Position numbers and translations under genes: made by a program
Shown here: positions 48,201 to 61,129 of the stretch, piece after piece
Layout of the letters: the number at the start of each line of letters is the position of its first letter
Numbering within the stretch: the first letter of the stretch is position 1
The notes under the pieces: model-generated
Told to the model about the DNA's origin: nothing
What the model saw: only the letters and a program-made list of their open reading frames with translations
Database searches by the model: none
NCBI GenBank assembly: GCA_019448385.1
Contig: JAGTXO010000038.1
Location: 124,001 to 188,000, forward strand
Reading direction: 5' to 3'
DNA: 64,000 nt
Source of the DNA: Diacronema lutheri
Lineage: Eukaryota; Haptophyta; Pavlovophyceae; Pavlovales; Pavlovaceae

Positions 48201-48495
48201 CGCTCCTGAAGCCCGCTGTTAATTAACTTTCTTTCGCGTAAAGGCCCGAAAGCTCCTGAAGGTGAGCAGGCTGAGTGGCGCTCCGCGGAAGCATCACAGG
48301 GCGCCGCGGTGCTCGAGCGGGCGGCACGGCGTGGGTCAGGCCGTCTGCCGCGATCACGGTACTGCACGTCCGCGCCACGAGCGCCCAGGCGCGACCGACT
48401 CCCGCCACTCCGACGATCCGTCGAGCGGGCAGTGTGCGCCGGACAAACATGGGAAAAAGTCCGGGCTGGGGGTTCTCCGAGCGGGAAGAAAAGTC
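48201..48495. promoter_or_regulatory. 295-bp divergent interval, PsbO/DDT-PHD gene
   Basis: This contains TTAATTAA near the PsbO start and two GCTCCTGAA copies (48203 and 48252), but no recognised light-response or TATA element. The A-rich GAAGAAAAGTC lies immediately before the DDT-PHD start codon. Confidence 0.4.
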
Positions 48496-51400
48496 ATGGC
48501 GTCCCGAGGCCCGACTCCCGTGACATCCGGTCAGCGCGCCCTCCGTGGGGCGCGCCCAGCGAACGCGCGCGCCTACGACGAGGGCGATGGCGACGGCTCG
48601 GACGGCGATTCGAGCGACGAGCGTCGCGCGCAGCCGCGCAAGCGCAAGCGCGGCCGGCCACGTAAGGACGCGCCGCTCGCGCGCGATGGCGGGCCCGCGA
48701 GCACGGGCAGGCCGCCGGGCACGGGCGCAAGGGGCGGGCAGGGCGTGAATGCCGCGCGCAGCTTGGCCTCCGGCACGGCTGGTGGCAACTGGCTAGCGCC
48801 CATCCCGCCGCCCTACGGATCGGCCGATGAGCTCGACGTGCAGCAGCAGCCGCCGTGGTGGCAGCCGGTCGGCACACGCGCGCCACCGACGCTTGGATCG
48901 CAGGGCGCGCAGTGCGAAGGCCCCGCCGCCGCCGAGGGCGCGCCGTCGTCGCAGCCGTTACCGCAGCAGCCGCCGACGCCGCTCGCGCCGGCTGCAGCCG
49001 ACAGCGAGCGCCGCGCGAGCGCCGCCGCGCAGCCGCTGCGCGTGCTTCCACCGCTGCTGCTGCCGCGCGAGGCGTGGGACGACCTGCTGCTCTGCCATTT
49101 GTTCGCGAACGCGTTCGCCAACGTGCTGCAGCTCGACAGCATGACATCCGTGCAGCCGCCGCTCGGCGTGGACGCGCCGGCGACTGGCGCGCGGGCGAAC
49201 GGCGCCGTGGCACTCACTCTCGTGCCGCCAACGGTGAGCAGGGCCGTGCCCGCGGCGCCGCGGCCGGCCGACCATGCCATCTCGCTGCACGAGCTCGACC
49301 AGTCCCTCGCCGGCGCGGATGTGCACCCGCGCCAGCTCGCGCCCGCCCTCGCGATCGCCGCGCTCCGCCTCGCGGGCGCCCGCGAGCTGCGGCTCGTCGA
49401 GCTGGCCGACGGCGTCGGCGGCGGGCTCGGCGGCGGGCTCGGCGCCGGCGGCGGCGGCGGCGGCGTCGGCGGGCTCGGCGGCGGCGGTGGTGGCGGCGGC
49501 GGGCTCGGTGGCGGCGCGGCGGCGAGTGCCTTTGACGTCGCCGTCGCGCAGGGCTCATGCTGGCTCGAGATTGCGCGCTGTGCGCTGCGCGAGTGGCGTT
49601 GGTTTCGGTCCGACGTGCTCCAGCGCATCCGCTCGTGTGAGGCATGGCAGCTGCCGCCAGCCGACCGAGCGGCGATCGTCGGCGCGCTCTGCTCGTGCGC
49701 GCGCGCGCACGCGCGCGCGCGCGAGCGCGCGCGCCGACGATCGCCGCTCGCTCATGCCGTGCGCGTGCCGCCACCGCGCGGCCGCCGCCCCCCCGCCTGC
49801 CTTCCCCCGCCCCCGCCCCCGCCCCCGCCTCCGGTGCAGGTTCGCGCTCTCGCGCGCGCCCGAGCTCGCCACCGCGGTCGACATGCGAGCGGCTCGGCTC
49901 GAGGCGTCGGTGTGGTCGCTCGAGCGCGCGGCGCAGCTCGGGCGCGCGCAGGCGAGCGGCATGCTTGGCCTTCTCCCGCGCGTTGAGGCTGTCGGCACCG
50001 ACCGCCACGGCATCGCGTACTGGTGGGCTGGCGGCGCGCTCTTCGCCTCTCAGCATGGCGGCGGCGGGGCGGGCGGCGCGCGCGAGACGCCCGAGCGGCG
50101 CGGCCGCGCGCTGCGCTGCTACAGCGGGCATGCGCTGCTGCAGCTGCTCGTCGGCCTCGCCGCTGACTGGCCAATCGTCACGTACGCGCGCTCTATCGCC
50201 GCGGAGTGGGCGGAGCTGCGCGAGCAGCTCCGCGAGACCGCGGGCGGCCGGGAGAGCGGCGCGTCGGGCGCGGCGCACGGCGCGCGCAGGCGGGCGGTGC
50301 GCGAGCTGCTGCTTGATGGCGGCGCGGGCGGCGCGAACGACCGACTCGCCGCCGAGCTCGCTCTGCGGCGCGCGCTCGCCGGGCTGTGCGCGCGGCCGGA
50401 GCTCCGTGAGCCATTGCCCAGCGCGGCGACGCGGCGCGTGGCCGAGGCCATTGGCCGCGCGATGGCGGCGGCGGCCACGGCGGCCGCGCAGCGCGCGGTC
50501 GGCGCGGGCGCGCCGGCGGCGGACGCGCCGGTGGCGGACGCGCCGGCAGCGGACGCGGCGCGACCGCGCGCCGCCGCGCCGGGCAGCGAGGCGGCCTCGC
50601 TGCCCGCCGGGCAGCGCCGGGCAGCGAGGCGACCATGCCCCGCCTGCGGCGGCCTGCGCTCCGCCCGCGGCGGCCGCGATCGCGCCGGCGACGACGGGAG
50701 CTGCTGTGGTCGCGCCCGGCGCGTCCGCGCGCACCGCTGCCGCCGCGGCCGCCGCCGTGCTCGCCGCGCGCCTCGCCGCGGACGCGGATGCGGCAGAGGG
50801 TGCGCGCGCGCACGCGGCGGCCCTCGCCGACGGGCTGCTCGCGCAGGGCGCGGCGTGCACGCCGAGCGGCGAGGCGCTTGGCTTGATCGAGCGCGAGAGC
50901 GTGCGCGTGCTGCTGCTGCGCACGGGCTGGCCGTCGCAGAAGCGCGAGAGCCACGCGCAGTCGATCCGCTGCCCGCTCTGCGGCGCAAAGCTCAAGGGTG
51001 GCCCCTCCCAACTCGCGGTGCACGTCGCGGCGTGCACGGCAGAGGGCGGCGTGGTCGCGCCGCCGCTGCTGCACGCCGCGCTCACGCTCGCCGCCGTCGA
51101 GCACTCCATCCCCGACGCCCTGCTCGCGCCTGGCTGGCCGAGCGAGCGCGCGTCATGGGTAGCGGCTCTGCGCGAAGCGCTGAGCGTCGAGGCGCTTGCG
51201 GCCCTCGCCGTGCGCCTCGAGCGCGCGATCCACCCGGCAGCGTGCGCGCGCGCGTGGCAGAGCGGCGTGTCGCGCCCGCCGCGCTCCGTCGACGCGCAGC
51301 TTGCCGACAGCGCGCGCGCACGCTGCGAGCCGCCGACCGCAGGCCGAACGGTCGACGCAGCCGGGCGTACGCTCGCTCACGGTGCGCTTGCTGGCTGGTG

Positions 51401-52042
51401 GCTACCGGAGGACGAGCGAGGCGGCGGCACGGACAGCGGCGCGCAGGGCGCGTGCGCCTTGCTGGAGCCCATCGTCGGCGGCGCCCGATCCCATCCGATG
51501 CACGGCGTCGCGTCGGCCGCGCCCGACGACGGCGCTGGCGCGTGCGGTGGAGGCGCGCTCGTTGGCGTGCCGCCGATGGCCGGCGTGGCGTGCGTCGGGC
51601 CCCTGCTCGCAACGCCGGTCTTCGGCTGCGCCGCGGCCGCGCGCGAGGCGCGCAGGCTCGCGCGATCCGAGCGGCTCGGCAATGGCGCAGGCATCAACGA
51701 CGCGGCGACGGGCGGGGTGGGCGCAGTCGCGCATGTCGACGGCTCGGCAGGCGGCGGCGGCGGCGCGCGCGGTCAGGGCGCCGGCCGAGGGCGAGCGCGC
51801 GGCGCGCAGTGCGGGGAGGAAGCGGCGGCGATGGCGGCGGCGGTGGCGTGCGGCGCGAGCCCGGCGGCCAAAGCCACGCTGAGCGTAGGCCGCACAGCGT
51901 CACCGCCGGACGAGGGCGTGGCGGCCGACACGCGAGCGATCGCTTCGCCGGGGTCACGCGCTTCCCCTCTGGCCGGCGCCGAGCTGAGCGACCAAGCGCC
52001 CGCAAGCGCTGGCGGTGGCGCGCTCGGCGCGCATCGTGGGAC

Positions 52043-52077
<35 letters not shown>

Positions 52078-54224
52078 CGCAACCGGCGGCCGCCGCGGGC
52101 GCGCCGGCGTCCGGCGCGGTCGGCGAGCGCGCCGGACTGCTCACCGGCTTGGAGGCCGCAAGCCCTGCCACCGCGCGCGCGGCCGGCCGGCCGTCGAGCT
52201 CGCCCCTCAAGCCGGTCGGTCGGCCGCCGCGCGCGGTGCGCCCCGCCGCGGCGCGCGCGGCCAGCGCGCGCGCGCGCGTCGTCGCCGAGTCGGACGATTC
52301 CGGCAGTGCATCGGAATCCGAGTCCGATGCAGCCGGTCGGACGGGCGCGGCCGCAGCCGGCGCGCGCGCGCGCGCGGCGAGCGCGCGCGCCGATCGCGCG
52401 CGGCGGAGCGCGAGCGTGGCCGCCGCCTCCGCCGCGCGCGGCAGCCGCGGCGGCCGCGGCGGTGGCGGTGGCGGCGGTGGCGGCGGTGGCGGTGGCGGCG
52501 GCGCCACGCGCGAGGGTTGGGATGACAACGTGGAGGGCGCTCGGCGCGACGCGCCGCTCACACCCGCGCGCACGTCCGCTCGGCGCGACCGGGCGCGCAC
52601 GCTGCAGCCGGTGCGCGTGACGGACAGCGTTATCGCGGGCGGCGGCGCAGGCGGCGCGGCGCGCGAACTCGAGGACACGCCGAGGATGGCGGAGGACGGG
52701 GAGGCGGTGGGACGGCGCGCATTCGACGGCGCGGACGGCGGACGGTCTCAGCCGCGCGAGACGGCGGAGGACGGGGCGCGCGCGTCGCTCGTGCGCGGCC
52801 GCACCGCTCGCCTCGTCGTCGGCGCGAAGCTGCTCTACGTGCCCATGCCGCCCGGCGGCGTGGGCGGCGCGGCTCGCACTGCGCCGCGCGCGCCACGCCG
52901 GTGGATTCCTGGCGTCGTGCGCGAACGGCGCGCGGCGGCGAGCGGCGTGCTGCGGCTGCGCGTCGCGCCGGACGGCGCCGTCGGCGGCGCGGACGCCCCG
53001 CGCGGCGGCGGCGGCGGCGAGTGGATGTCGATTGCCGAGACGGCGCGCCTGCGCGAGCTCACGTCCGCAAACTGCGCGGCGCACGCGCGGCCGGCGATGC
53101 GCGGCGCGCAGCCGCGCGGGCGCGCGGCGCGCGCGCGGCTGCGCGCGGGCGCGCGTAGCGGCGGTCGGCGCGTGTACGAGAGCGGCGAGGGCTCGTCGGC
53201 GTCGGAGGGCGGGGACGAGGCGGTCGGCATGGACGCGGAGGCGGAGGCGGGCGGCGAGGGCGGCGGCGCCGGCGGCGGCGGCGGCGGCGGCGCGGACGCG
53301 GGCGAGGAGGAGGCGGAGGAGGCGGAGGAAGCCTTCTGCGCGGCGTGCGGCGATGGCGGCGACGAGGGGGCCTTGCTGCTGTGCGACCGTTGCGACCGCG
53401 GGCAACACACCTACTGCCTCCGCGTGCCGCTCGTGCGCCCACCGGACGCGGCATGGTTCTGCGCGGCCTGCTCGGCGGATGCGGCAGCGCACCTCACGGC
53501 GCGGGGCTGCGGCGAGTACGCGGTTGGCGAGCTCGCGCTCATCTCCGACGGGAGCGGTCAGTGGTGCCCAGCAGTCGTCGACTCGATCCGCGCCGCACAC
53601 TGGACGAGCGCGCGCACGCGCGCGCGGCCGGCCGCCGGCGGCGCGTCCGACCGTCGCGACGCCGTGCATGCGCGCCCCGAGGGGTGGGGCGACAAGTATG
53701 CGCGCTGGATCGACGTGGTGCCGCTCAGCGCGCTCGAGCGGCGCGTGGAGCATGCGCGCGCCCGCGCGCCGCAGGGCGCGCCGGCGGGCGCGCCGGCGTC
53801 GGCCGCGCACGCGCCGCTGGCGTGCGACGCGCACGCGGCCGCGCCGCGCGGGCGAGGCGACGGCGTCCACGAGGCGGACTCCGACGTGGACGTGGACGTG
53901 GACGCGGACGCGGACGCGGCGCGCGCGGTGCCCGCGTTCGCGGCTGTCGTCGCGCCGCTCGCGCTCGCCGCGCGCCTCGGCCTCGCGCTGCGCAACCTGG
54001 CGCTCGACGAGCACGACGCGCTGGCGCACGCGCGGCTCGGCGCGCTCGCGCGCGAGGCGGAGCCGCGCGTGCTGGGCAACGCAGAGGCGCGCGGCGCGCT
54101 CGAGCCGGCGCGCGGCGGCGGCGCGCGGCGGCGCGCGCAGAGCCGCCCCGCCGCGCGCGCGTCCGCCGCCTCGGACGAGAGGAGCGGTGGCGAGAGCGGT
54201 CGCTCGTCCGGCGCGGAGGACTTT

Positions 54225-54259
<35 letters not shown>

Positions 54260-54931
54260 CCGCGCGCGCGCGCGCGCGCGCGCACCGAGCGCGGCGGCGA
54301 GGGCGGCGGCGACGGCGACGGCGACGGCGAGGGCGAGGGCGAGGTGGTGTGCTCGGCGTGCGCGGGCTCCGCCGATGACGCGCGCCTGCTCCTGTGCGAC
54401 AGTTGTGACTCCGCATGGCACACCTACTGCATGTGGCGGCCACTTTCCGATGCGCAGATCCCGGACGGTGAGTGGCATTGTGAGGACTGTACCCTCGCGC
54501 TCTGCTGCGCACACCCGCACGGCACGACGGCCAACGAAGCCGCGCACGCCGCGCGCGTGTCGCGCGCGACGCGCGGGCGCACGCGCGTCGCCGTCGGCGC
54601 GCACGCGGCGTGCAATGCGCCGGCCAACACCGCCGGCGCCGGCGCGACGGCCGACGGCGACGGCGCCGGCGCGCAGCTGACGCCGCGGCTGTGCTGGCGC
54701 GCGCACGTCGGCCGGCTGCGCACGAGCGCGCAGCTGGGTGCAGCCCTCCTTCGCCTCGTCTCGGCGATCCGGTGGGAGCAGATTGCGCGCGCGCGCGAGC
54801 GAATGCGTCGGGCGCTCCGCGACGACGGCGGCATCGAGATGGCGCGCGGCGCGGTCAGCGCGCACGGCGCGTGGCAGCAGGCGGCGCGGCGCGCGCTCGG
54901 CGTGCGGCAGGCGTACATTGCGCATTGGGCG

Positions 54932-54968
<37 letters not shown>

Positions 54969-57900
54969 TGCAGGCGCAGCAGCAGCACGCCGCCGCCAGC
55001 GACGCCGCACCGGCGAGCGACGCCGCGCCCGCACCCGCGCTCCGTGCGTCAATCGTTGCGCCGCTGCCGCCGCCGCCTGCCGCTGTCACCGCGGCGGATG
55101 TGGCGGCAGCCGCGAGCGAGGCGAATGCGGCGGCGGCAGTTGCGTCATCTGCCGCCGCCGCCGCGGGCGGCGAGCTGCTCGTCCTTGCCGCGCGGCGGCC
55201 GCCGCCGCCGTCGCCGGCCGCGGCGGTCGCGCACGTCGTCGCGGCGGCCGCGCCGCTCGCGCCTTCGGAGGACGCAGTCACGGCCGCATCGATCGCAGCT
55301 GCGACAGTGTGCGCGGTGGGCGGCGGTCTGGCGACAAGTTACCTGCTCCGACGCTTTTTGCCCGCAAAGGTCGCCGCTCTCTCCGCCTCGGGCGCGGGCG
55401 GCGCGGGCGGCGGCGCGATCCTCAGCTCGGGTCCGTGGCGCGACGGTTGGGTGGGCGCCGCTGAGCTGCCCGACGAGGCACACGCGGCGGTGCTCGCGTT
55501 CGAGGCAGCGCGGCTCGGTGCGTGCACGCGCGCGCACGTGCGCGCGTGTGCTCGAGCCGCGCATCGCCGTACGCACGCGCGCGGGGGGGGGGGGGGGGGG
55601 GGGGGGGGGGTAGCGCGTGTCGCACGTTGCGCGTCGGCTGCGCGGCTGTGTTTGGCTCTGTGCCCCCCCTGTGCCCTCCCTGTGCCCTGCTCTGTGCACT
55701 CATCCCCGCCGCTCATGCGCGTGAGCGTACGGTGCTCATCCCGCACAGAGGGATGAGCGCACAGGGGCAGGAGCACGCTACGCGTCCTGCTCTGTGCACT
55801 CATCCCCGCACCTCGCACGCCCTCCCGCGCTGCGCGCCCAATCTGCCCTCGCGCGCGCGCGCGCCGCTGCCTCCGCCCCCTACCCCACCGCGTGCCGCCC
55901 CGCCTCCTCGGCGCAGCGAGCGAGAGCCGTGCCGAGCACGAGCAGCGCGAGGTGCACGCGGCGCTCGCCTTGGTCTGCGCGCGCGTCGCGGCGTGCGCTG
56001 AGGCGGCGTGCAGCCCCGCGTGGCAGCAGCGGCCGCTCCTCGTCCACCGCGGCTACTACCAGCAGCAGGGGCAGCAGCAGCAGCAGCAGCAGCAGCACAT
56101 GCACCATTGCGCGCAGCTCATATGCGCCCGCCCCTGCCACCCGCACGTCGGCGGCGGCGGATGTGGCGGCGCGTGCGCGGGCGCGGCGATGGGCGCCAGC
56201 CCATGTGCGTACACCGCGGCATACCCGAGCGCGCACACCGGCTCCGCGGGCGGCAACGTATATGCCGCGCACGTCCTGCCTGGCACACCGTCCAACGGCT
56301 GGGCGGGCGGCAGCGGCGCGTGCGGCGTGACCGGCGGCGGCGATTCGGACAGCGCCGGCTCGGACGAGGGCGGCGGTGAGATGGCGGGGCGTATGGACGG
56401 CGATGCGCGACGCGGTGCCGCCGCCGCCGTGGGCGCGCGCGGCGGACGCGGCAGCCGCGGCGGGCGCGCGCGCGGGCGGCCGCAGGGCGGCGCGAGCAAC
56501 CCGGGGTGGCCTAGCGCCGTCGCGCCCGCGGACGGCTCGAACGCGCAGCAACGCTGGGTGACGATGCGCGGCATGCTGCTCGCGCGACGCGACGCGTCCA
56601 AGCGCGCCGCCGCCGTCGCAACCGACGCGAGCCGCGCGTGCGAGAGCGCCCTCCAGTCATCGCACGCACGTGCCGCGCACCTCCGTGCTGCGCTCGACGA
56701 GCGAACGGCGCGCTGGCGCGAGGCGAACGGCCACGCTGACGCGGCGCGTGCGGCGTACGCACACGCGGCGCAGTACGTCGGTGTCGACGGCGATGGTCGC
56801 GACGCCACGCGCTTTGCCGCGCTCGCCGCCGAGCACGAGCGCGAGAGCGACGTGGCCGAGGCGGACGCGCGCGCGCTCGGCGGGGCGGCTGCGCGCGAAG
56901 ACGAGCGGCTGCTCGAGCTGCAGCAGGTTGGTCGCACGCGATGAAGAGCGGTGCAGCGGGCGCGGGGCTCGCGCGGCTGCGCACAGCGCGTGCGCTCTGC
57001 GTGCCCATGCAACCGCAGCCTCACGCCCCGTTCCCCGACCCTTTCCCCCCTTCCCCCCCTCTCCCTTTTTGGCTCCCGGGCGCTCGACGCAGCGCCTTGC
57101 GACGGCGCGGCACGAGGAGGCGAGCCAGCTCGACCAGGTCGCGCAGCACGAGCTCGCGCTCCAGACGCACTACACGGTACGCAGCCTCGCGCATGCCGAT
57201 GCGCCCCTCCCTCCTCCTCCTTTCGTCGCCCAAACCTGGCGCGCTGAATCCAATGGCATCCGCCCCCCTCCCTTTTGCGCGCGCACGGCCCGCCGCCATC
57301 GTGCCTGCCACAGGCGCTGCTCAGCGCGCCGCAGCTGCAGATGGCAGCGCAGCAGCAGCCGCACGCGCAGTCCGCGCACGGCAGCTCGCCGTACAACGCG
57401 CGATGGGTTGAGATGCGGCAGGGCGTTGCGAATGCGGCCGCGCAGCATGGTGAGTGCGCGCTCGGCGCGGCCAAGGCGGCCGTCGAGACGCGAGCGAAGG
57501 CAAGTGGGCAGCTGAGCGCGCAGCCGGGACCGCCGCCCGCGTGCGGCTGCGTCGCCGACGATTTTCCGCCGCCGCCCTACGCGCAGCCGCCGCCGCAGCA
57601 GCCCCCGCAGCCCCCGCAGCTCGCAAACGCACGGTGGCCGCCGCCGCCGCCGCCGCCGCGGCATCATCAGCTGCCGCACGTCGCGGCGATGCCCCGCGCA
57701 CTGCAGTCGCAGCCGCAGCCGCAGCAGCAGCAGCCGCACTGCGCCGCCGCGCCGCCGCCCTCCGCGCACGCGCCGTGCGCTCAGAGCAGCGGCGCGGCGG
57801 CGCGGGCAGAGGGCGGCGCGCAGCAGCCGATGCACGCGCAGCCGATGCAAAGTTGTGCGGATGTGACGGATGTGACGCATGTGACGCAGCAGCAGCAGCA

Positions 57901-58083
57901 GCAGCAGCAGGCCTTGGAGTTGCGCGAGCTGCTGCGCGTGCTGTCGAGCATCGGGCCGTCGCACCGCGAGGCCGCCGTCGACCAGCTGCGCGCGCTGCTT
58001 GGCAAGCAGCCGCACCTGCAGCAGCTGCTGCTGCGCCAACCCGAGCTGATGCTCCTCGTGCGGCAGGCGCTGCACGCGCGGCC

Positions 58084-58125
<42 letters not shown>

Positions 58126-61063
58126 CCCACAGCACCGCCACTTTTCGTGGCCTTTGCAGCCCGGCGCGCAGCATGGCGGCAGCGCGGGCGGCCATGCGAC
58201 GGGCAACGCCGGCGCGCCGATGCCCGCCGCCATGCTGCCGTGCGGTGGTGCACACCTGCCGCCGCCATTGCCCCCGCCAAATCTGGCGCCGGCGCCTGCC
58301 TTTTCGCCGGCGCTAGGGCAGCCATTTGCCTGCGGCTCCGACGGCACACGCGAAGGCGGCGCGCGCGCCGCCCCTCGCGACGGTGGTGGCGCGGGAGGCG
58401 ACGGCAGCGGCCTTGACGGCAGCGGCCTTGACGGCAGCGGCCTTGTAGGCAGCGGCCTTGACGGCACCTATGTGGGCGCGTGGCCGCTCCCGGTTGCACG
58501 CACGGATGAGCCGAGCGCGCTGCAGCAGGTGCGCGCGCGCGCGCGCGCCGCCGCCGCCGCCAAGCCCGCCGCCGCCGCCCACCGCCCACCCGCTCGCCGT
58601 CCGCCACGCGCGCGCCGCTCACGCGCGTGCGCCGGCGCCTGCCTGCGCCGCATCGCCCCGCGCGTGCGCCGCGGTGGGCAGCCTGCCGCGCCCGTCTTCC
58701 CCTTCGGCTGCGGCGGCGTGAATGTGCCGCCTGGCCCGCTCTGCGCGGGCTCGCCCTTCGTCTTCGCGCACGCAACGCGCCTTCCCACCTGCAGCACTAC
58801 CGTTCCGCAGCCGGGCGGCATCGTGCGCATCAACACATCGGTCGAGCGGGGCACGTTGCCCGCGCGGCTGCTCCAGGGCAGCGCGCTGCGCATGGCGCCA
58901 CCGCCGCCCTCGGCGCTAGCGAGCGGCGCGCGGCCGAGGGCAGAGGCGGCGCGAGCGCATCGCAGCGTGGGGGAGAACAAGGCGATGCGCGCCGTGGCGT
59001 GCGTCGTCGAGAGGCTGGTAAGCAGAGTGGAGCTTGGCGAGGCGAAGCGGCTCGCTCGGGAGGAAAAGCGGCTTGCCAGGCTGCAGCAGCGCGCGGAGCA
59101 CCTCGTCGCGCATCGCACGTGCGGCGCCGGCGCCAAGCGCAGCGCACCCGACGCCGATGAGCATGGCGGCGGTGGATGGCTGGGCGCGCGCGGCGCGGGT
59201 CGCGGACGCGGCGCGGGCTGGGGCGGCGGCCGGGGCGGCGGCAAGCGGCAGCGCGCTGGCGCGCTCGACGAGGGCGGCCCTCTCGACGGGCGCGAGCCCT
59301 TCGCGCCGATGCAGCCGCATCACGATGGCGGCCGGCGCGCCCTGCTCGAGCGCGAAATGCGTGGACTCCGCCGCCTTGAGGCCGTCACGCTTGCCGAGCC
59401 GACGGCGCGCGACGCGGGCGTCAATGCGCGGCGCGCGGGCGCGCGCGACGCCGAGGAGGGCGGCGGCGCGCGCTGCGCGACGGTCTGCCTGCGCGCGCGC
59501 GTGGTGCAGCACGTGGATGCACAATGTGGCAGCGGGGCCGCTCCTCGGCAGCTGGGCAAGGGGGTGCGCGCCGTCCGCCGTCCGCCGTCCGCCGTCCGCC
59601 GTTTGCCGGCAGCTGGCAGCCCATGCGGCCGCGCCGCGAGCCGCGCGCGCGCGCGCGCATTGCGCGGCGCGCGCTCTCACGCCGCCATCGCACGCGCGTG
59701 GCCCGTGCCAATTGCCACCCTCCTCTCACGCCGCCATCGCAGGAGGACGTCCTGCTGATTGGCGCGGCGTGGGCTGCTCTCCCACCGCACGAGCGGCGCG
59801 CGCTCTACGTTGCATGTGCGCAAGCGTTGCATGCGCGCCCGCGCACGCAGCGCCCACTCGGCCGAGCGATGGCGGCCCTGCGCCCACTCGGCCGAGCGAT
59901 GGCGGCCATGCGCCCACTCGGCCGAGCGATGGCGGCCCTGCGCCCACTCGGCCGAGCGATGGCGGCCATGCGCCCACTCGGCCGAGCGATGGCGGCCCTG
60001 CGCCCACTCGGCCGAGCGATGGCGGCCATGCGCCCACTCGGCCGAGCGATGGCGGCCATGCGCCCACTCGGCCGAGCGATGGCGGCCATGCGCCCACTCG
60101 GCCATGCGCCCACGCGCGGCGCTTGCGCATGACGAGCCCCCCCCCCCCCCCCCCCCTCTCCTCCCCTCCCCTCCCCTCCCCCCCTCACACCGCGCAGGCG
60201 CCGAGCGTGTGAACGATGCGGCGGGCTCGAGCGCGAGCCAAGCGGGCCACGTCGAATCGGCCGCCGCGCCGCGCGTCGGGCTCGCCGCGCCGTCCGAGTC
60301 GCACGCGGGCGGCCTCGGCCTGCCCACGTGGCTGCGCGTCGCGCTGCTTACGGGTGACGCCGAGGCGGCGGCGCGCAAGGGGGTTGGCACGAACACGGCC
60401 GCTGGCGCCGCCAAGAGGCGCGCGGGCAGGCGGGCTGCTGGCACGGGCCGCGACGAGGACGACGGCAAGGGCGCGGACGGCGCCGACCACCCGGCGGGGC
60501 GCACGCTCGCGTGGTGCGGACGGACGGTCGACACGTTTAGCCTCGTGCGCGCGCCCACGAGCACCGACGCCGCCGCCACCGCCGCCACCGCCAACGCCGC
60601 CGACGCCGCCACACGCCGCCAGCTCAACGGGTTGGTCCTCCGGCTACGCATGCACTTCGCTCCCGACCCGTTTGCGCGCGTGCCACATGGCGGCGGGCAG
60701 GGTGTCACACCCGGCCGTGCCGACGCACCAACAGATGCCGTAACGGCCGACGCGTGGGGAGCGGCGGCGGGCCACGCTTGCGCGGCGCTGGCGCCGCGGG
60801 CCGACGGCGCACGAGCGGACGCGCCACCGGCGAGCGCGCCGGTGGCGTGCGGCGCCATCGTCCCGTCGGCAAGCCGCGACGGGCGGCTTGCGGACGCTGC
60901 GGCGCTCGGCTCTGCTTCCGAGGGCGACAGCAACGGCGACGGCGACGATGACCACGCCGACGCCGATGCCGATGCTCATGTCAACGGCGATGGCGGGAGC
61001 GAGAGCGAGGGCGAGGTTGAGGACGCAGCGGAAGAGGGAGTGAAGGCGGAAGACGGCGAGTGA
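48496..61063 (+). CDS. DDT/WHIM/double-PHD chromatin regulator (BAZ/ISWI-partner-like)
   Basis: Exons seen: 48496-49694, 49840 to about 50497, about 50625-55517, 55917-56926, 57093-57176, 57314-58528, 58682-59563, 59743-59815, 60198-61063. Domains in order: AT-hook (KRKRGRPRK, 48645); DDT-like LLLPREAWDDLLLCHLFANA (49050); WHIM-like segments ending TDRHGIAYWWAG (50000); a zinc knuckle CPLCGAKLK..HVAAC (50970); a Tudor-like LVVGAKLLYVPM...WIPGVV (52815); PHD1 FCAACGDGGDEGALLLCDRC (53335); a second Tudor/PWWP-like YAVGELALISDGSGQWCPAV (53518); PHD2 VCSACAGSADDARLLLCDSC (54347); polyglutamine and coiled coils to an acidic C-terminus. DDT-WHIM-PHD proteins recruit ISWI remodellers and read histone tails. 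The frame changes twice in low-complexity DNA: near 50.50-50.62 kb, explained by a 127-base GT-AG intron (50498-50624, tentative), and near 54.26 kb, at a (CG)n run where I find no good intron. Confidence 0.8.
55583..55815. repeat. Poly-G run and about 104-bp spaced direct repeats in a DDT-PHD gene intron
   Basis: Intron 55518-55916 holds G28 (55583-55610) and then two copies of CTGCTCTGTGCACTCATCCC about 104 bp apart (near 55687 and 55789). An inverted partner, GGGATGAGCGCACAG, lies between them. No function is evident. Confidence 0.8.
59851..60110. repeat. 30-bp minisatellite, about 8.6 copies, in a DDT-PHD gene intron
   Basis: Each unit contains CACTCGGCCGAGCGATGGCG. The array reads open on both strands (for example RPLGRAMAAM decamers) but lies in intron 59816-60197. 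Donor GCAT|GTGCGC and acceptor GCGCAG|GCGCCG join in phase as YVAC|AERVND. Confidence 0.93.
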
Positions 61064-61129
61064 TGTGAATGCCGGCAATGCCGGCATCTCTTCACTCGAG
61101 ATCTAGCAACAGAGGTCTACGAGGGGGGA

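Noticed and set aside
49214-51109. Long minus frame opposite the DDT-PHD gene
   Set aside because: Ala/Arg/Ser-rich shadow of the coding strand with no domain. The plus strand has DDT, zinc-knuckle and PHD motifs.
59524-60132. Decapeptide-repeat ORF (RPLGRAMAAM) with its own stop
   Set aside because: It derives from a 30-bp minisatellite. The donor GCAT|GTGCGC at 59815 removes it and joins in phase to the final exon of the DDT-PHD gene.
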